A stretch of DNA of 64,000 nucleotides from Xanthomonas campestris pv. badrii (GCF_012848175.1 NZ_CP051651.1:2356001-2420000), one strand, 5' to 3'. Shown: positions 10,127 to 19,027, counted from the stretch's first letter. Notes: a model not told the origin generated them from the letters alone. Numbers and translations are program-made.

Positions 10127-11119
10127 ATGCCGTCCCGCCCCCTGCTCTGTGTCGACGACGAGTCCAGCAACCTGGCGACGCTGCGCCAGTTGTTGCGCGA
10201 CGACTTTCCGCTGGTATTCGCCAAATCCGGTGGCGAAGCGCTGGAGGCGGTGAGCCGGCATTGCCCGGCGTTGATCCTGCTGGACGTGGAATTGCCGGAC
10301 ATGGACGGCTATGCGGTGGCACGCACGCTCAAGCAACAGCCCTCCAGCAGCGCCATCCCCATCCTGTTCGTCACCTCGCGCAACAGCGCGCACGACGAAC
10401 GCGCCGGGCTGGAGGCGGGCGCCGCCGATTACGTCAGCAAGCCCTACTCGCCCGCGCTGCTCAAGGCCCGCATCGGCACGCAGCTCAAACTGGCCGAAAG
10501 CGCGCGCCTGGCCCAGCAATACCGCGATGCCATCCATCTGCTGGGCACCGCCGGCCAGGGCCAGGACGTGGACACCGGCGCGCACATCTGGCGCATGGCC
10601 GCGTACGCCCGCGTGCTGGCCGAAGCGGCAGGCTGGTCGCCGCAGCAGGCGCAGCTGTTGCAGGACGCCGCGCCCTTGCACGACGCCGGCAAGATCGCGG
10701 TGCCCGGCAGCATCCTGCACAAGCCCGATGCGCTGGACGAGCACGAGCGCTCGGTGGTGCGGCAACACCCGCAGGCCGGCCACGACCTGCTGCGCCACGG
10801 CCGCGGGCCGGTATTCCAGCTGGCGGCCGACATCGCCCTGCATCATCACGAATGCTGGGATGGCAGCGGCTACCCCAACGGCCTGGCCGGCGACGCCATT
10901 CCCGAGGCCGCACGCCTGGTGGCGGTGGCGGATGTGTTCGACGCGCTGTGCGGGCGGCGCGCCTACAAGGCGCCGTGGACGGTGGAAGACGCCATGCGCA
11001 AGCTGGAAAGCATGTCCGGCAAGCAGCTGGAACCACGCCTGGTGCAGCATTTCCGCGAAGCGCTGCCGCAGATCCTGCAGATCAAGGACGCCTGGGACAG
11101 CCCGACGCCACAGCGCTGA
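10127..11119 (+). CDS. Response regulator with HD-GYP phosphodiesterase domain
   Basis: A 330-residue two-domain regulator expected to hydrolyse cyclic-di-GMP when phosphorylated. The receiver domain (about 1-125) has the acidic pair in LLCVDDE, phosphoacceptor D53 in LLDVELPDMDG, and the conserved Lys in YVSKPYSP. The HD-GYP domain (about 140-320) has the HD dyad H185-D186 in LHDAGKIAVP, then HHHECWDGSGYPNGLAG with the GYP signature, and VADVFDAL. These metal ligands look complete, so activity is plausible. A TTG overlapping the kinase stop could extend the protein by 13 residues. The ATG at 10127 is preferred because AAGGAC stands six bases before it and receiver domains normally begin here. 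It is coupled to the upstream hybrid kinase. Confidence 0.88.
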   Translation: MPSRPLLCVDDESSNLATLRQLLRDDFPLVFAKSGGEALEAVSRHCPALILLDVELPDMDGYAVARTLKQQPSSSAIPILFVTSRNSAHDERAGLEAGAADYVSKPYSPALLKARIGTQLKLAESARLAQQYRDAIHLLGTAGQGQDVDTGAHIWRMAAYARVLAEAAGWSPQQAQLLQDAAPLHDAGKIAVPGSILHKPDALDEHERSVVRQHPQAGHDLLRHGRGPVFQLAADIALHHHECWDGSGYPNGLAGDAIPEAARLVAVADVFDALCGRRAYKAPWTVEDAMRKLESMSGKQLEPRLVQHFREALPQILQIKDAWDSPTPQR

Positions 11120-11579
11120 TTTGGGTCGCGAAGGCAACCGCCCATTCGCGATGTCGGGTTGGCTGTCTTCCGCCGCACCCTCACCCCAATCCCTCTCCCG
11201 CAGGGAGAAGGGCTTTGCATCCTTCTCCCGTCGGGACATTGTCCTCCTTTATGGAGGAGAAGGTGGCGCGTAGCGCCGGATGAGGGTACGGGCAGCTCGG
11301 GGACGACCAGCCGACGATGCATCACTTCGCGCGTCCCATATCGCCATCGCGCACTCACGTCGCCACCAGCCGCCTCAGCCGCCAACCTTTGCATCACCCC
11401 AACACCGCCACCAGACCACCGCCTCTGCATCGACAAGCACGCACTGTTATCCACGTGCGCTTGAACCCCGCCCCACACCAGCGGACAATGCCCATGTTGC
11501 GCCGCACAACACCGTGCGACGCGGGCCGATCCGGCTGCCGCTGCGGCGCCGTCCACGTGGCCCGGCAACCGAGAGTCCG
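11120..11579. other. 460-bp intergenic region with a repeat element
   Basis: No gene is supported here. The first half holds the palindromic repeat described separately (11175-11292). The second half is low-complexity, CA-rich sequence without a clear reading frame of its own. An open frame does run through it into the MFS gene, but its residue composition is unlike protein. Confidence 0.5.
11175..11292. repeat. Two-module palindromic intergenic repeat (copy 1)
   Basis: A roughly 118-bp element. It begins gcaccctcaccccaatccc and ends ggatgagggtacggg, so the outer ends are roughly inverted (ACCCTCA / TGAGGGT). The left module holds ctctcccgcagggagaaggg, a small hairpin, followed by ctttgc. 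The right module holds ccttctcccgtcgggac and ggagaaggtggcgcg. Both modules recur in the other order at 56611-56747. This kind of sequence is common between Xanthomonas genes. Confidence 0.75.
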
Positions 11580-13007
11580 ATGTCCTCCAGTGTGTCCGAG
11601 GCCGGCGCCATGCCGCCGTCCTACCCCGACTACCGCATCATTTCGCTGATCCTGGCCTGCGCCATCTTCATGGAGCAGATGGACGCCACCGTGCTGGCGA
11701 CCGCGCTGCCGACCCTGGCGCGCGACTTCGGCGTCGCCGCACCGGCCATGAGCATTGCCATGACCAGCTACCTGCTGGCATTGGCGGTGCTGATCCCGGC
11801 CAGCGGCGCCATCGCCGACCGCTTCGGCCTTCGCCGGGTGTTCGGCGCCTCGATCTGGGTGTTCGTCGGCGGCTCGATCCTGTGTTCGCTGGCCGACAGC
11901 CTGCCCACCATGGTGGCCGCCCGCGTATTACAAGGCGCCGGCGGCGCGATGATGGCGCCGCTGGGCCGGCTGATCCTGCTGCGCACGGTGGAGCGCCGCC
12001 ACCTGGTGTCGGCGATGGCGTGGACGCTGGTGCCGGCCTTCATTGGCCCGATGCTGGGCCCGCCGCTGGGCGGGTTTTTCGTCTCGTACCTGGATTGGCG
12101 CTGGATCTTCTACATCAACGTGCCGATCGGCATCGCCGGTTTCCTGCTGATGCGCCGCTTCATCCCGGAGATTCCCAGCGAATCGATGCCGGCGCGGTTC
12201 GACCTGCGCGGCTTCGTGCTGTGCGGCACCGCGCTGGGCTGCCTGCTGTTCGGCCTGGAGATGGTCAGCCAGCACGACGGTCTTGGCGTGGCCAGCTGGC
12301 TGCTGGCGATCGGCGCCAGCTCGGCCATCGGCTATCTGTGGCATGCACGCCACCACCCCGCCCCGCTGCTGGACCTGACCCTACTGCGGATCGACTCGTT
12401 CCGGTTGTCGGTCATCGGCGGCGCGTTGATGCGTATCACCCAGGGCGCGCACCCGTTCCTGTTGCCGCTGCTGTTCCAGATCGGCTTCGGCTTCAGCGCC
12501 GCGCACAGCGGCCGGCTGATCCTGGCCACCGCGCTGGGCGCGCTGCTGATGCGCAGCATCACCCCGCAACTGCTGCGCCGCTTCGGCTACCGCAACAGCC
12601 TGATCGGCAACGGCGTGCTGGCCAGCCTGGGCTACATGGTCTGCGCGCTGTTCCGCCCCGACTGGCCACCGGCGCTGATGTTCGGCCTGCTGCTGTGCTG
12701 CGGCGCGTTCATGTCGTTCCAGTTCGCCGCCTACAACACCATCGCCTACGAAAACGTACCCACCGCGCGCATGAGCCGCGCCAGCAGCCTGTACACCACG
12801 CTGCAGCAGTTGATGCTGTCGGTCGGCGTCTGTGCTGGAGCGATGATCCTCAACCTGGCGATGCTGGCCGGCGGTCACCCCCAGCCCCGGCAAGGCGACT
12901 TCTCGCTGGCGTTCTGCGTGGTCAGCCTGATCTCGCTCAGCGCCACCTGGTGGCACGTGCGCTTCGACAAGCATGCCGGCCAGGAAATGAGTGGGCATCG
13001 GGCGTAA
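11580..13007 (+). CDS. MFS drug efflux transporter, DHA2 (EmrB/QacA-like) family
   Basis: A 475-residue inner-membrane proton-drug antiporter of the 14-helix DHA2 type. The first helix carries CAIFMEQMDATVLATALPTLA, matching the family motif in which an acidic residue sits in helix 1. The helix 2-3 loop is GAIADRFGLRRVFG (motif A). Helix 5 shows LVPAFIGPMLGPPLGGF (motif C of antiporters). The reading frame stays open 300 bases upstream, but that part translates to non-protein-like sequence. Hydrophobic homology begins after the ATG at 11580, which follows a gagagt. No adaptor or outer-membrane partner adjoins it. Substrates cannot be predicted. Confidence 0.82.
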   Translation: MSSSVSEAGAMPPSYPDYRIISLILACAIFMEQMDATVLATALPTLARDFGVAAPAMSIAMTSYLLALAVLIPASGAIADRFGLRRVFGASIWVFVGGSILCSLADSLPTMVAARVLQGAGGAMMAPLGRLILLRTVERRHLVSAMAWTLVPAFIGPMLGPPLGGFFVSYLDWRWIFYINVPIGIAGFLLMRRFIPEIPSESMPARFDLRGFVLCGTALGCLLFGLEMVSQHDGLGVASWLLAIGASSAIGYLWHARHHPAPLLDLTLLRIDSFRLSVIGGALMRITQGAHPFLLPLLFQIGFGFSAAHSGRLILATALGALLMRSITPQLLRRFGYRNSLIGNGVLASLGYMVCALFRPDWPPALMFGLLLCCGAFMSFQFAAYNTIAYENVPTARMSRASSLYTTLQQLMLSVGVCAGAMILNLAMLAGGHPQPRQGDFSLAFCVVSLISLSATWWHVRFDKHAGQEMSGHRA

Positions 13008-13020
13008 CGGCTCGGTTCTG

Positions 13021-13100
13021 ATCGCCGAGATCATCAGCGTCATCGACGGGATCGCCTTTCAGACCAATATCCCTGGCGTCGAACGCTGCCGTGAAAGAGA
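13021..13100 (+). pseudogene. Fragment of a methyl-accepting chemotaxis protein signalling hairpin
   Basis: The plus strand encodes IAEIISVIDGIAFQTNI, the near-invariant start of the chemoreceptor hairpin tip. One base later the frame shifts: reading +1 gives LASNAAVKER, matching the continuation LALNAAVEAAR of intact receptors. There is therefore at least one frameshift, and the remainder of the gene is missing on both sides. It sits between the MFS stop and the toxin island, so it marks a deletion or insertion boundary. The match is to a very conserved motif recalled from the family, not to a search result. Confidence 0.75.
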
Positions 13101-13375
13101 GGAGATCGAGCCCGTGTATAACCTCGCACGACGTGTCGATCTCCCCATTATTCTATCGCGCATGCTCGCAGCGTCATCGACGCACAGCGACCACGCGATA
13201 CTGACCTTTATCGCCATAACGCGGCCCTTTCTTGTCGATCTCGGCGCATAGCCTGTCCTTGCCACAGGCAACAAGATTGGCACGAGCAACACGATCTAAA
13301 AAGGTGATTTCCGCCCTGAGTTGGGCGGCTTCCGCGACAGCCGCTTTTGTAATGACCCACCGGTTTCTGCACAGG

Positions 13376-14200
13376 TCAGGTGGTTAATGTAGCGGCATAG
13401 GCTTGGTCAGGCGTCATCATGTTCAGTGCCTGATGCGGGCGCTGCCGGTTGTAGAACCCAATCCAGTCGCTGATGACGCGCAAGGCGTGGGCCAGGCTCT
13501 CGAACCGGTGCCGATGGACGCACTGTTCCTTGAGCGTGCGTATGACGCGCTCGACCATCCCGTTCTGCTGGGGACAGTGTGGCGTGATGAACTCCTGCTT
13601 CATGCCGTAGCCAGCGACCAGGCGGGTGTAGTCGCGGCTGGTGAAGACCAGGCCATTGTCCGAGCGCAGCAGGAACGGCTCCTTGACCTTGCCCAGCGTG
13701 CCGAAGCGGGTGATCAGTGCTTGCTCCAAGGCCGCCACGGCGGTGCTGGCCCTGCCCGTGCGCGAGAGCTGCCAGCCCAGCAATTGCCGGGTATGGCAAT
13801 CGATCACCAGGGCCAGGCTCAGCCAGCCGTCCTTACCGCCCCAGATCCGACACAGGTCGGTGGCCCAGCGTTGGTTCGGTGCGCTGGCCACCGAGGGCAA
13901 GGCCTCGATCCGCGGTCGCTTGCCCACGGCCCGCTTGCGCACCTGCCAGCCCTTGATCTGAAAGATCCGCTGCACCGTGTTCTTGTTCATCCGCAGTAGC
14001 CCAGCCACCGTCCGATACCCGAACGACGGCTCGGCCTCGATCATGGCCTTGATCGGTTCGGCCAGCTCTGGCTTCACCTTCGGCGCTGCCTTGCGCGGCG
14101 TGTAGTACACGCTGCGCCGTGGTACACCGAACCAGCGGCACAGCTTGACCATCGAGACGTCGAACCCGTCCTCCTTCAGGCCCTGCTGGATCGAGGCCAT
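13376..14200 (-). CDS. IS3-family transposase OrfB (copy 1)
   Basis: A 274-residue integrase-core (rve) transposase. After an N-terminal HTH_21-like region (VKLCRWFGVPRRSVYY and SFGYRTVAGLL), the DDE triad is visible as WATDLCRIW, LLRSDNGLVF and the glutamate in NGMVERVIRTLKEQC. The C-terminus holds the usual FYNRQRPHQAL. The start ATG shares one base with the stop of orfA (TGATG). This suggests translational coupling rather than, or in addition to, the programmed -1 frameshift usual in this family. The protein appears intact and is the same as that encoded at 45653-46477. Confidence 0.92.
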   Translation of the reverse strand: MASIQQGLKEDGFDVSMVKLCRWFGVPRRSVYYTPRKAAPKVKPELAEPIKAMIEAEPSFGYRTVAGLLRMNKNTVQRIFQIKGWQVRKRAVGKRPRIEALPSVASAPNQRWATDLCRIWGGKDGWLSLALVIDCHTRQLLGWQLSRTGRASTAVAALEQALITRFGTLGKVKEPFLLRSDNGLVFTSRDYTRLVAGYGMKQEFITPHCPQQNGMVERVIRTLKEQCVHRHRFESLAHALRVISDWIGFYNRQRPHQALNMMTPDQAYAATLTT

Positions 14201-14517
14201 CAGCTCTCGTCCTTGCCCAGCAGGGCTGCCAATTTTTTTCGGGCACGCAGTTCCAGCATGGCTTCGCCGTAGGCTTCCTGCAGCTCCTTGAGCTGGCGTT
14301 CGTACTGCTCGCGCACGTCTTCGGGCTTGGCCCGCAGCGCGTTCTCCAGGCCGCGCTTACCTTCCTCGACCCAGCCTTCGATCTCATTGGGCGTCAGGTC
14401 GAACTGCCGGCTGGCCAAGGCCACCGTCGTCTTCCCCTGGATGATCTCCAGCACCAGCGCCGACTTGCGCCGGGCCGTCCAGCGCTTGATCTGTTCTTCG
14501 TCCATTACTGCACTCAT
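14200..14517 (-). CDS. IS3-family transposase OrfA (copy 1)
   Basis: A 105-residue DNA-binding OrfA protein. The N-terminal half is a helix-turn-helix (RKSALVLEIIQGKTTVALAS through FDLTPNEIEGWVEEGK). A C-terminal helical leucine-zipper-like part (REQYERQLKELQEAYGEAML) probably mediates OrfA/OrfAB pairing. It lies directly inside the right terminal repeat. Same product as 46477-46794. Confidence 0.9.
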   Translation of the reverse strand: MSAVMDEEQIKRWTARRKSALVLEIIQGKTTVALASRQFDLTPNEIEGWVEEGKRGLENALRAKPEDVREQYERQLKELQEAYGEAMLELRARKKLAALLGKDES

Positions 14518-15064
14518 CGATGTCTCCTCTGAAGGCTAACACCTGAGCAGATTTTCAGTGGGTCATTACACTTTCGTGCTGTAGAGCGCATAACCGGCGA
14601 CGACCAGGCTGATGACACCCGCCACCAGCAGGGCAATCGATGCGATCCACATGCGCCGCGTTGTCGTAGTTTCCAGGGAGTGCTGTGCATGTGCATAACG
14701 CTGGGTCGCCTGCTGGACCGCCTGCTCCGCAGTTGCCATCTTCTTGTTGAATCGCTCGGTCGCCGGTTCCAGCGTCTGCGTCAGCGCCTGACTGCTCAAT
14801 TGCGTTAGCCGGGCAAGTGCGCTTTCCACCACGCGATTGACGCGCTGATCGGCATTGTTGATGGCGCTCTGCAGAAGCTGCAGCTGCTCCTGGACCAGAT
14901 CTTCCAGTGCGCGCTCGCGCCGCTGCAGCGTCCCGATCAGTGCCGCCATGGCCTGGATCGATTCTTTTAGCGTGCGTTCCGACGCGTTGGCATCGGGTAG
15001 TGCGGAGGTGTTCTGCATGTCCATGATGTTCTCTCGATGATTCGACTTGCTGCACGTGTCCCGG

Positions 15065-18000
15065 CTATCCAGCGCCGCCGCCGCCGCCACCGCCACTGCC
15101 ATCTCCGCCACCACCACCGTCACCCTGCGGACCGCCTTGCATCGCCGGTCCGTTGGCGAACTGCGGCAATGTCATCACCATCACCGGGCCACGGCTGGTC
15201 TGCACCTCTGTCGAGACGTCCATGTTCAGGGCCTGGCGCATACTCGCCTGTTCCTGCGCCTCCTGCATCGCCTGGGCATCCAGATACTCATGCCCTTGTT
15301 TGGCAAGTGCCTGGCTATAGGGGCTGTTGGCGACCCGCTTCAAGGCCTGTTCGATCGCCAGTTCGTCCTTGCAGTCGATGGCGTACAGCAACTCGTCCAC
15401 ATCCGGATCGCCGGTGATGGCTTTACGCTGGGGCTGCGGCCGATCTTCCTGCTCGCCAGCGGCAAGAGGGTGTGGCGCGGTGTCTGCAGGCGGAGCGCGT
15501 GGTGGTCTCAGTCCAGAGGGACCATCCGGATCGTACCCTTCACGCAATTCCAACTCGGTAAATGGCCGCTCGCCACGGTCCACGCGCGCCTGCCGCGCTG
15601 CTGCGACGCGGTCTTCTGTTTCGAGCTCCTGTTCGAGTTGGATACGCAGCTCTCGCATGGATCGCGCTATTTCCTCCCAGGAGTTTGGATCGGCGGGCAC
15701 AGCGGCAGGAAGGTCGTGCTGATCTGCCAGGGACGCAGAAAGCGGCTCGCGCGCATCGGCCGTGTCCTCGGGTGTGTCGGCTGCGCGGCCAGCGGTCGGC
15801 ATTTCCGGCGATGCCCCTGTCGCCTGTGCGAGGTGTGCGGGCACTGGCAACGCTGCAGGGGGATCTGGTGCTTCCGGTGCTTGAGTCTGTGGCGTGCGCG
15901 CCTGTTGATCGTCGCGGTGTTCTACCGCCGCCGGGGTGGCGAGCGATGGCGCGGAAGGCGCCGTCGCCACCTGGGGCAGGTACGCATCCGCCGACTGCTG
16001 GAGCTGTTGCGCAGGTGCATCTTGCTGCGCATCCGGGGCTTGTGCAGTCATCGGCTGTTGGCCGCTGTGCAGGTCCGCAACCTGCTGCTGCTCTGCCGGT
16101 GCGGTCTGCGCGATCGCGGCGCTCTGCGCTGTCTGCTGTTGGACTTCCTGCGGACGCTGTTCTTGCGTTTGCTGGCTTTGCGTCCGCTGCTGCGCTACGT
16201 CGGATGCATGTGCTTGCGCAGGCTCTACCACCTGTTCCTGGGGCCGTTGGGCGGCGTCATCATGGGTAGACCGCTGCTCGGGCTGGCGTGGTGATGTGTC
16301 TTGCGCATGGAGCAACGACGGTTCGCGTGCGGCGGCTTCCTCTGCCAGCTCCTGCTCGCGTTGTGGAGCGGCTTGGGCATGCAGCGGCTGTTGCTCGGCA
16401 CGCTGCGCATCCTGCGCCTGCAGGCGTTCCTGCTGGCTCTGCTGGGCGTCCTGAGCCTGGCGTATTTCCTGCTCGCGCTGCTGCGTCTGCTGGGCCTGCC
16501 GCTGCGCTTGTTCGCGCTGCTCGGTGTCGTGTGCCTGCCGCTGCATCTGCTCGCCCTCTTGCGCCTGTTGCCGGGCCTGCTCGCGTTGCCGGGCGTCCTG
16601 CGCCTGGCCTTCCTGCTGTTCCTCTCGCTGCAATGCTTGCTGCCGAAGTTCCTGCACTGCATGCGCCTGCAGCGCCGCAGCGGCCTTCGCCCGATCCACA
16701 TGGGCTGCCTGCTCCTGCAGCGCGTGCGCGCGTGCTTGCGCCTGCTGCTGGTCTTGCGCCCGGCGTTCCTGCTGCTCGTGGTCTTGACGTGCCTGTGCGG
16801 CGCTGGCTGCCTGCATCCGCACCTGCATATCCATCACCCGTTGTGGGCCGGAGGATGCGTTGGCGCCAGAGGTGTCGCTCTCCGCCGATCCGCCGGATGC
16901 GCGTGGCGTGGAGGCCACTTGCAGTGTCGGTGAGGCCAGATGCTCCCGCGCCTGCACTTCCTGCAGCGCCTGACGGATGTCCTCGGTGCTGGTGACGGCG
17001 GCGATGCGCTCCACGCCATCGGCACCGCGCTGAAGGTGGGCGATGGGACTGTCCGCGCCAAACGTGCCGGTGGAGCCACGTTGGAGTTTCATGGCGCCAT
17101 CGCCGGTAATGCCATGCTCTGCGCGCGTGCGCTGCGTCGCCAGCTCGATCGCCTCGCGCCACTCCGGCTTCAATTCGGTGCCGACGATGCGATAACGGTA
17201 CAGCGTTTCCTCGCGTTGCAGCTCCTGCGGCGATGGCGGCGCCTGCTGGATAGCGGCGATCATCCGCGCCTGTTCGGCCAGTGCCGGTTGCAGCATCGCG
17301 CGCGTGGTCTCCAATTCCAGCACGCGATTGCCATCAGGTGGAGCGCCGTGGCTGGTCCACTGGCCCTCCATGTTGCGGTAATAGCGCTGGCCGTTCGAGG
17401 CGGTCAACGCATCAGGATCGGACAGCGCCTGCTGCACGGCCGGCGACATCGGCAGCCCATCGGCGGCCCAGCCGCTGCGGTGGTAGGCCAGTTCGTAGCG
17501 CGCGGCAATGGCCCCGGGGCTGTTGGCGATGTTGCGGGCAATGACGTCCCGCGCTTGCGCCTCCAGCTCGGCTGCGCGTTGCGGCGAGGCGGTTTCCTGC
17601 ACGTAGCTGCCGCGATCGTTGGCGCCAGAGATCTCGGCCTTGATCAGGCGATGCCACTGGCCGTCTGCCGGGTTGCGCTTCCAGTCGGCAGGGATCAGGC
17701 TGGGACGGTCGGTGGCATTGGCCGGCAGGCGGTACGGGTCTTGTGGCGCGGGGGCGTCTTTCAACGCCAGCGCCGCAGCGGCGTTGGTCGCCTGGTAATT
17801 CAGTTCGCGGGCTTTTTGATAACTGGCGATGATGGGCGTTGCGGTGGGATTTTCCACCCCGTCATTGCTGGTGTCGGCCTTGCCCTCGCGCAACCATGCC
17901 GTGCCGTTGAATGACCAGTGCACCCCATCGCGGTCGGTCTGGTTGTAGATGGCGCGGTTGTCGAGCAGCGCGGCGGCCTTCTCGCCGGCCTTGGTCATGA

Positions 18001-19012
18001 AGTACGCATCGGCGGCGATCAGCACCATCGGCCCCGCGCCCGAGCTGCCCAGCGCGTAGGCCGCTGCCGTACCGCCGGCCCAGCCACCGACATTGCGCCC
18101 GGCGAAATGCGCAAGCTCCGATTGCGCGGCCAGCGGGTTGTCCTGGCCGAGCAAGTGCGTGGCGCGTTGGCCGGAAGCGAGCGCATCGGCGGCAGTGGCG
18201 AGCAGGCCGGCAGTGCGTAGCGCCTGGCCTGCGGATAGATCGCCTGCCAGCAGCTCTGCGTTGGCGAAACCGCGTTGGCCTGGCGGTATCCGCAGCGGCC
18301 GTGCTGCTTCTTCGCCGAGAACGTTTTCGACCTGCAGGATGCCTTGGTCGGAAAGCGTCAGGCGGCCATTTGCATGGGCTTGTGCGATGGCTTGTGAAAG
18401 TGAATTTCTACCGCTCTCTGGATCGCCACCTTTGGTGAGGTTTGCGCTGGATTGTGACACCTCATCTAGGGTAAAGACGATTCGTTTTTCCGAATGAACA
18501 ATTGCACGCCAGCCTAGCTCTTCTCGCTGCATCGAGTCGATGGCGGCGATCTGATTGGCATGTTTGGTGATGAACTCGGGTTTTTGATCAAAGAAATTAT
18601 TTACCTCGGGACGGATGGTATTTACATTCACGCCCAATGGCGCATTTATATAAACCTCACTATTCGCCAAACCAACTCTCATCACATCTTGAAATTGACT
18701 TATCCTTGCGGCGAGACGCTTCCCGGCGTTTAGATCGCCTTGCTGATAGAATGCCTGATAATCTTCAAGGGAGCGATATTCCGCCAGCTCAGCCGCCAAT
18801 CCCATTTTATACTCAGAAATGTGCCTGCCGCTATGCGCAGTTATAGCAAGGCGAAACGCAAAACCAGGGTCAGTCGGCAAATACAGCAAGTTCCTTGCCG
18901 AATGCATTTCAAAAAGGCGCGCCTGGCTAAGCTCCTTGAGCAAAGGATTTGTTTTTAATAGATTCTGCTCAATGATATGATGATCACGAAAATGCGTAAA
19001 TTGACTTGGCAT
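15065..19012 (-). CDS. Large polymorphic toxin with N-terminal AHH (HNH/EndoVII) nuclease domain - toxin A
   Basis: A 1315-residue protein with no signal peptide. Residues 1-120 fit the AHH family of HNH/EndoVII-superfamily nucleases: H11-H12 in RDHHIIEQ, N41 with LYLP (43-46), and H60/H64/Y68 in the AHSGRHISEY stretch. All expected catalytic positions are present. Residues of about 245-680 form a long middle region almost identical to toxin B, including a hydrophobic stretch (GWAGGTAAAYALGSSGAGPMVLIAADAYF). Residues of about 700-1060 are a Gln/Ala/Arg-rich coiled region. The protein ends in a small helical segment and a poly-glycine tail. A toxin domain at the N-terminus with a Gln-rich C-terminus recalls Xanthomonas type IV secretion effectors, but the conserved XVIPCD motif was not recognised, so the export route is open. 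The Imm11-like gene lies 15 bases upstream. Confidence 0.75.
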   Translation of the reverse strand: MPSQFTHFRDHHIIEQNLLKTNPLLKELSQARLFEMHSARNLLYLPTDPGFAFRLAITAHSGRHISEYKMGLAAELAEYRSLEDYQAFYQQGDLNAGKRLAARISQFQDVMRVGLANSEVYINAPLGVNVNTIRPEVNNFFDQKPEFITKHANQIAAIDSMQREELGWRAIVHSEKRIVFTLDEVSQSSANLTKGGDPESGRNSLSQAIAQAHANGRLTLSDQGILQVENVLGEEAARPLRIPPGQRGFANAELLAGDLSAGQALRTAGLLATAADALASGQRATHLLGQDNPLAAQSELAHFAGRNVGGWAGGTAAAYALGSSGAGPMVLIAADAYFMTKAGEKAAALLDNRAIYNQTDRDGVHWSFNGTAWLREGKADTSNDGVENPTATPIIASYQKARELNYQATNAAAALALKDAPAPQDPYRLPANATDRPSLIPADWKRNPADGQWHRLIKAEISGANDRGSYVQETASPQRAAELEAQARDVIARNIANSPGAIAARYELAYHRSGWAADGLPMSPAVQQALSDPDALTASNGQRYYRNMEGQWTSHGAPPDGNRVLELETTRAMLQPALAEQARMIAAIQQAPPSPQELQREETLYRYRIVGTELKPEWREAIELATQRTRAEHGITGDGAMKLQRGSTGTFGADSPIAHLQRGADGVERIAAVTSTEDIRQALQEVQAREHLASPTLQVASTPRASGGSAESDTSGANASSGPQRVMDMQVRMQAASAAQARQDHEQQERRAQDQQQAQARAHALQEQAAHVDRAKAAAALQAHAVQELRQQALQREEQQEGQAQDARQREQARQQAQEGEQMQRQAHDTEQREQAQRQAQQTQQREQEIRQAQDAQQSQQERLQAQDAQRAEQQPLHAQAAPQREQELAEEAAAREPSLLHAQDTSPRQPEQRSTHDDAAQRPQEQVVEPAQAHASDVAQQRTQSQQTQEQRPQEVQQQTAQSAAIAQTAPAEQQQVADLHSGQQPMTAQAPDAQQDAPAQQLQQSADAYLPQVATAPSAPSLATPAAVEHRDDQQARTPQTQAPEAPDPPAALPVPAHLAQATGASPEMPTAGRAADTPEDTADAREPLSASLADQHDLPAAVPADPNSWEEIARSMRELRIQLEQELETEDRVAAARQARVDRGERPFTELELREGYDPDGPSGLRPPRAPPADTAPHPLAAGEQEDRPQPQRKAITGDPDVDELLYAIDCKDELAIEQALKRVANSPYSQALAKQGHEYLDAQAMQEAQEQASMRQALNMDVSTEVQTSRGPVMVMTLPQFANGPAMQGGPQGDGGGGGDGSGGGGGGGAG

Positions 19013-19027
19013 TTCAGTCGCTCATTT

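Larger units (their letters stand above)
13348..14570 (-). mobile_element. IS3-family insertion sequence, copy 1 (1223 bp)
   Basis: The termini are perfect 13-bp inverted repeats, TGTAATGACCCAC at 13348 and its complement ending at 14570, with the IS3-type TG...CA ends. A 4-bp target duplication CTTT flanks it (13344-13347 and 14571-14574), consistent with IS407-like members. It contains orfA and orfB in tandem. A second copy of the same length and orientation is at 45625-46847; every translated product is the same in both, so they look identical. Confidence 0.93.
13174..15024 (-). pseudogene. Small membrane protein gene split by an IS3-family insertion (mobilisation-like)
   Basis: The 5' part (14571-15024) encodes MDMQNTSALPDANASE, a long helical coiled region, and one membrane helix (RMWIASIALLVAGVISLVVAG). 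It then breaks at STK, where the IS begins. The 3' part lies on the other side of the IS (13174-13347) and continues in frame with AAVAEAAQLRAEITFLDRV, ending with a C-terminal CGKDRLCAEIDKKGPRYG segment. Removing the IS and one copy of the CTTT duplication restores one frame of about 207 residues. A coiled coil, one helix and a Cys-containing tail is an architecture I associate with mobilisation/relaxase-accessory proteins, but this is weak. The start ATG follows GAGAGAA. It lies 40 bases after toxin A and was probably co-transcribed with it. Confidence 0.72.

Noticed and set aside
13101..13144. A 9-bp inverted repeat (ggagatcga / tcgatctcc) as a terminator
   Set aside because: The loop is 26 bases and no clear T run follows; too weak to call.
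15065..15800. An XVIPCD type IV secretion domain at the toxin A C-terminus
   Set aside because: The Gln-rich composition is suggestive, but the conserved blocks I know for XVIPCD could not be found, so the export route is left open.
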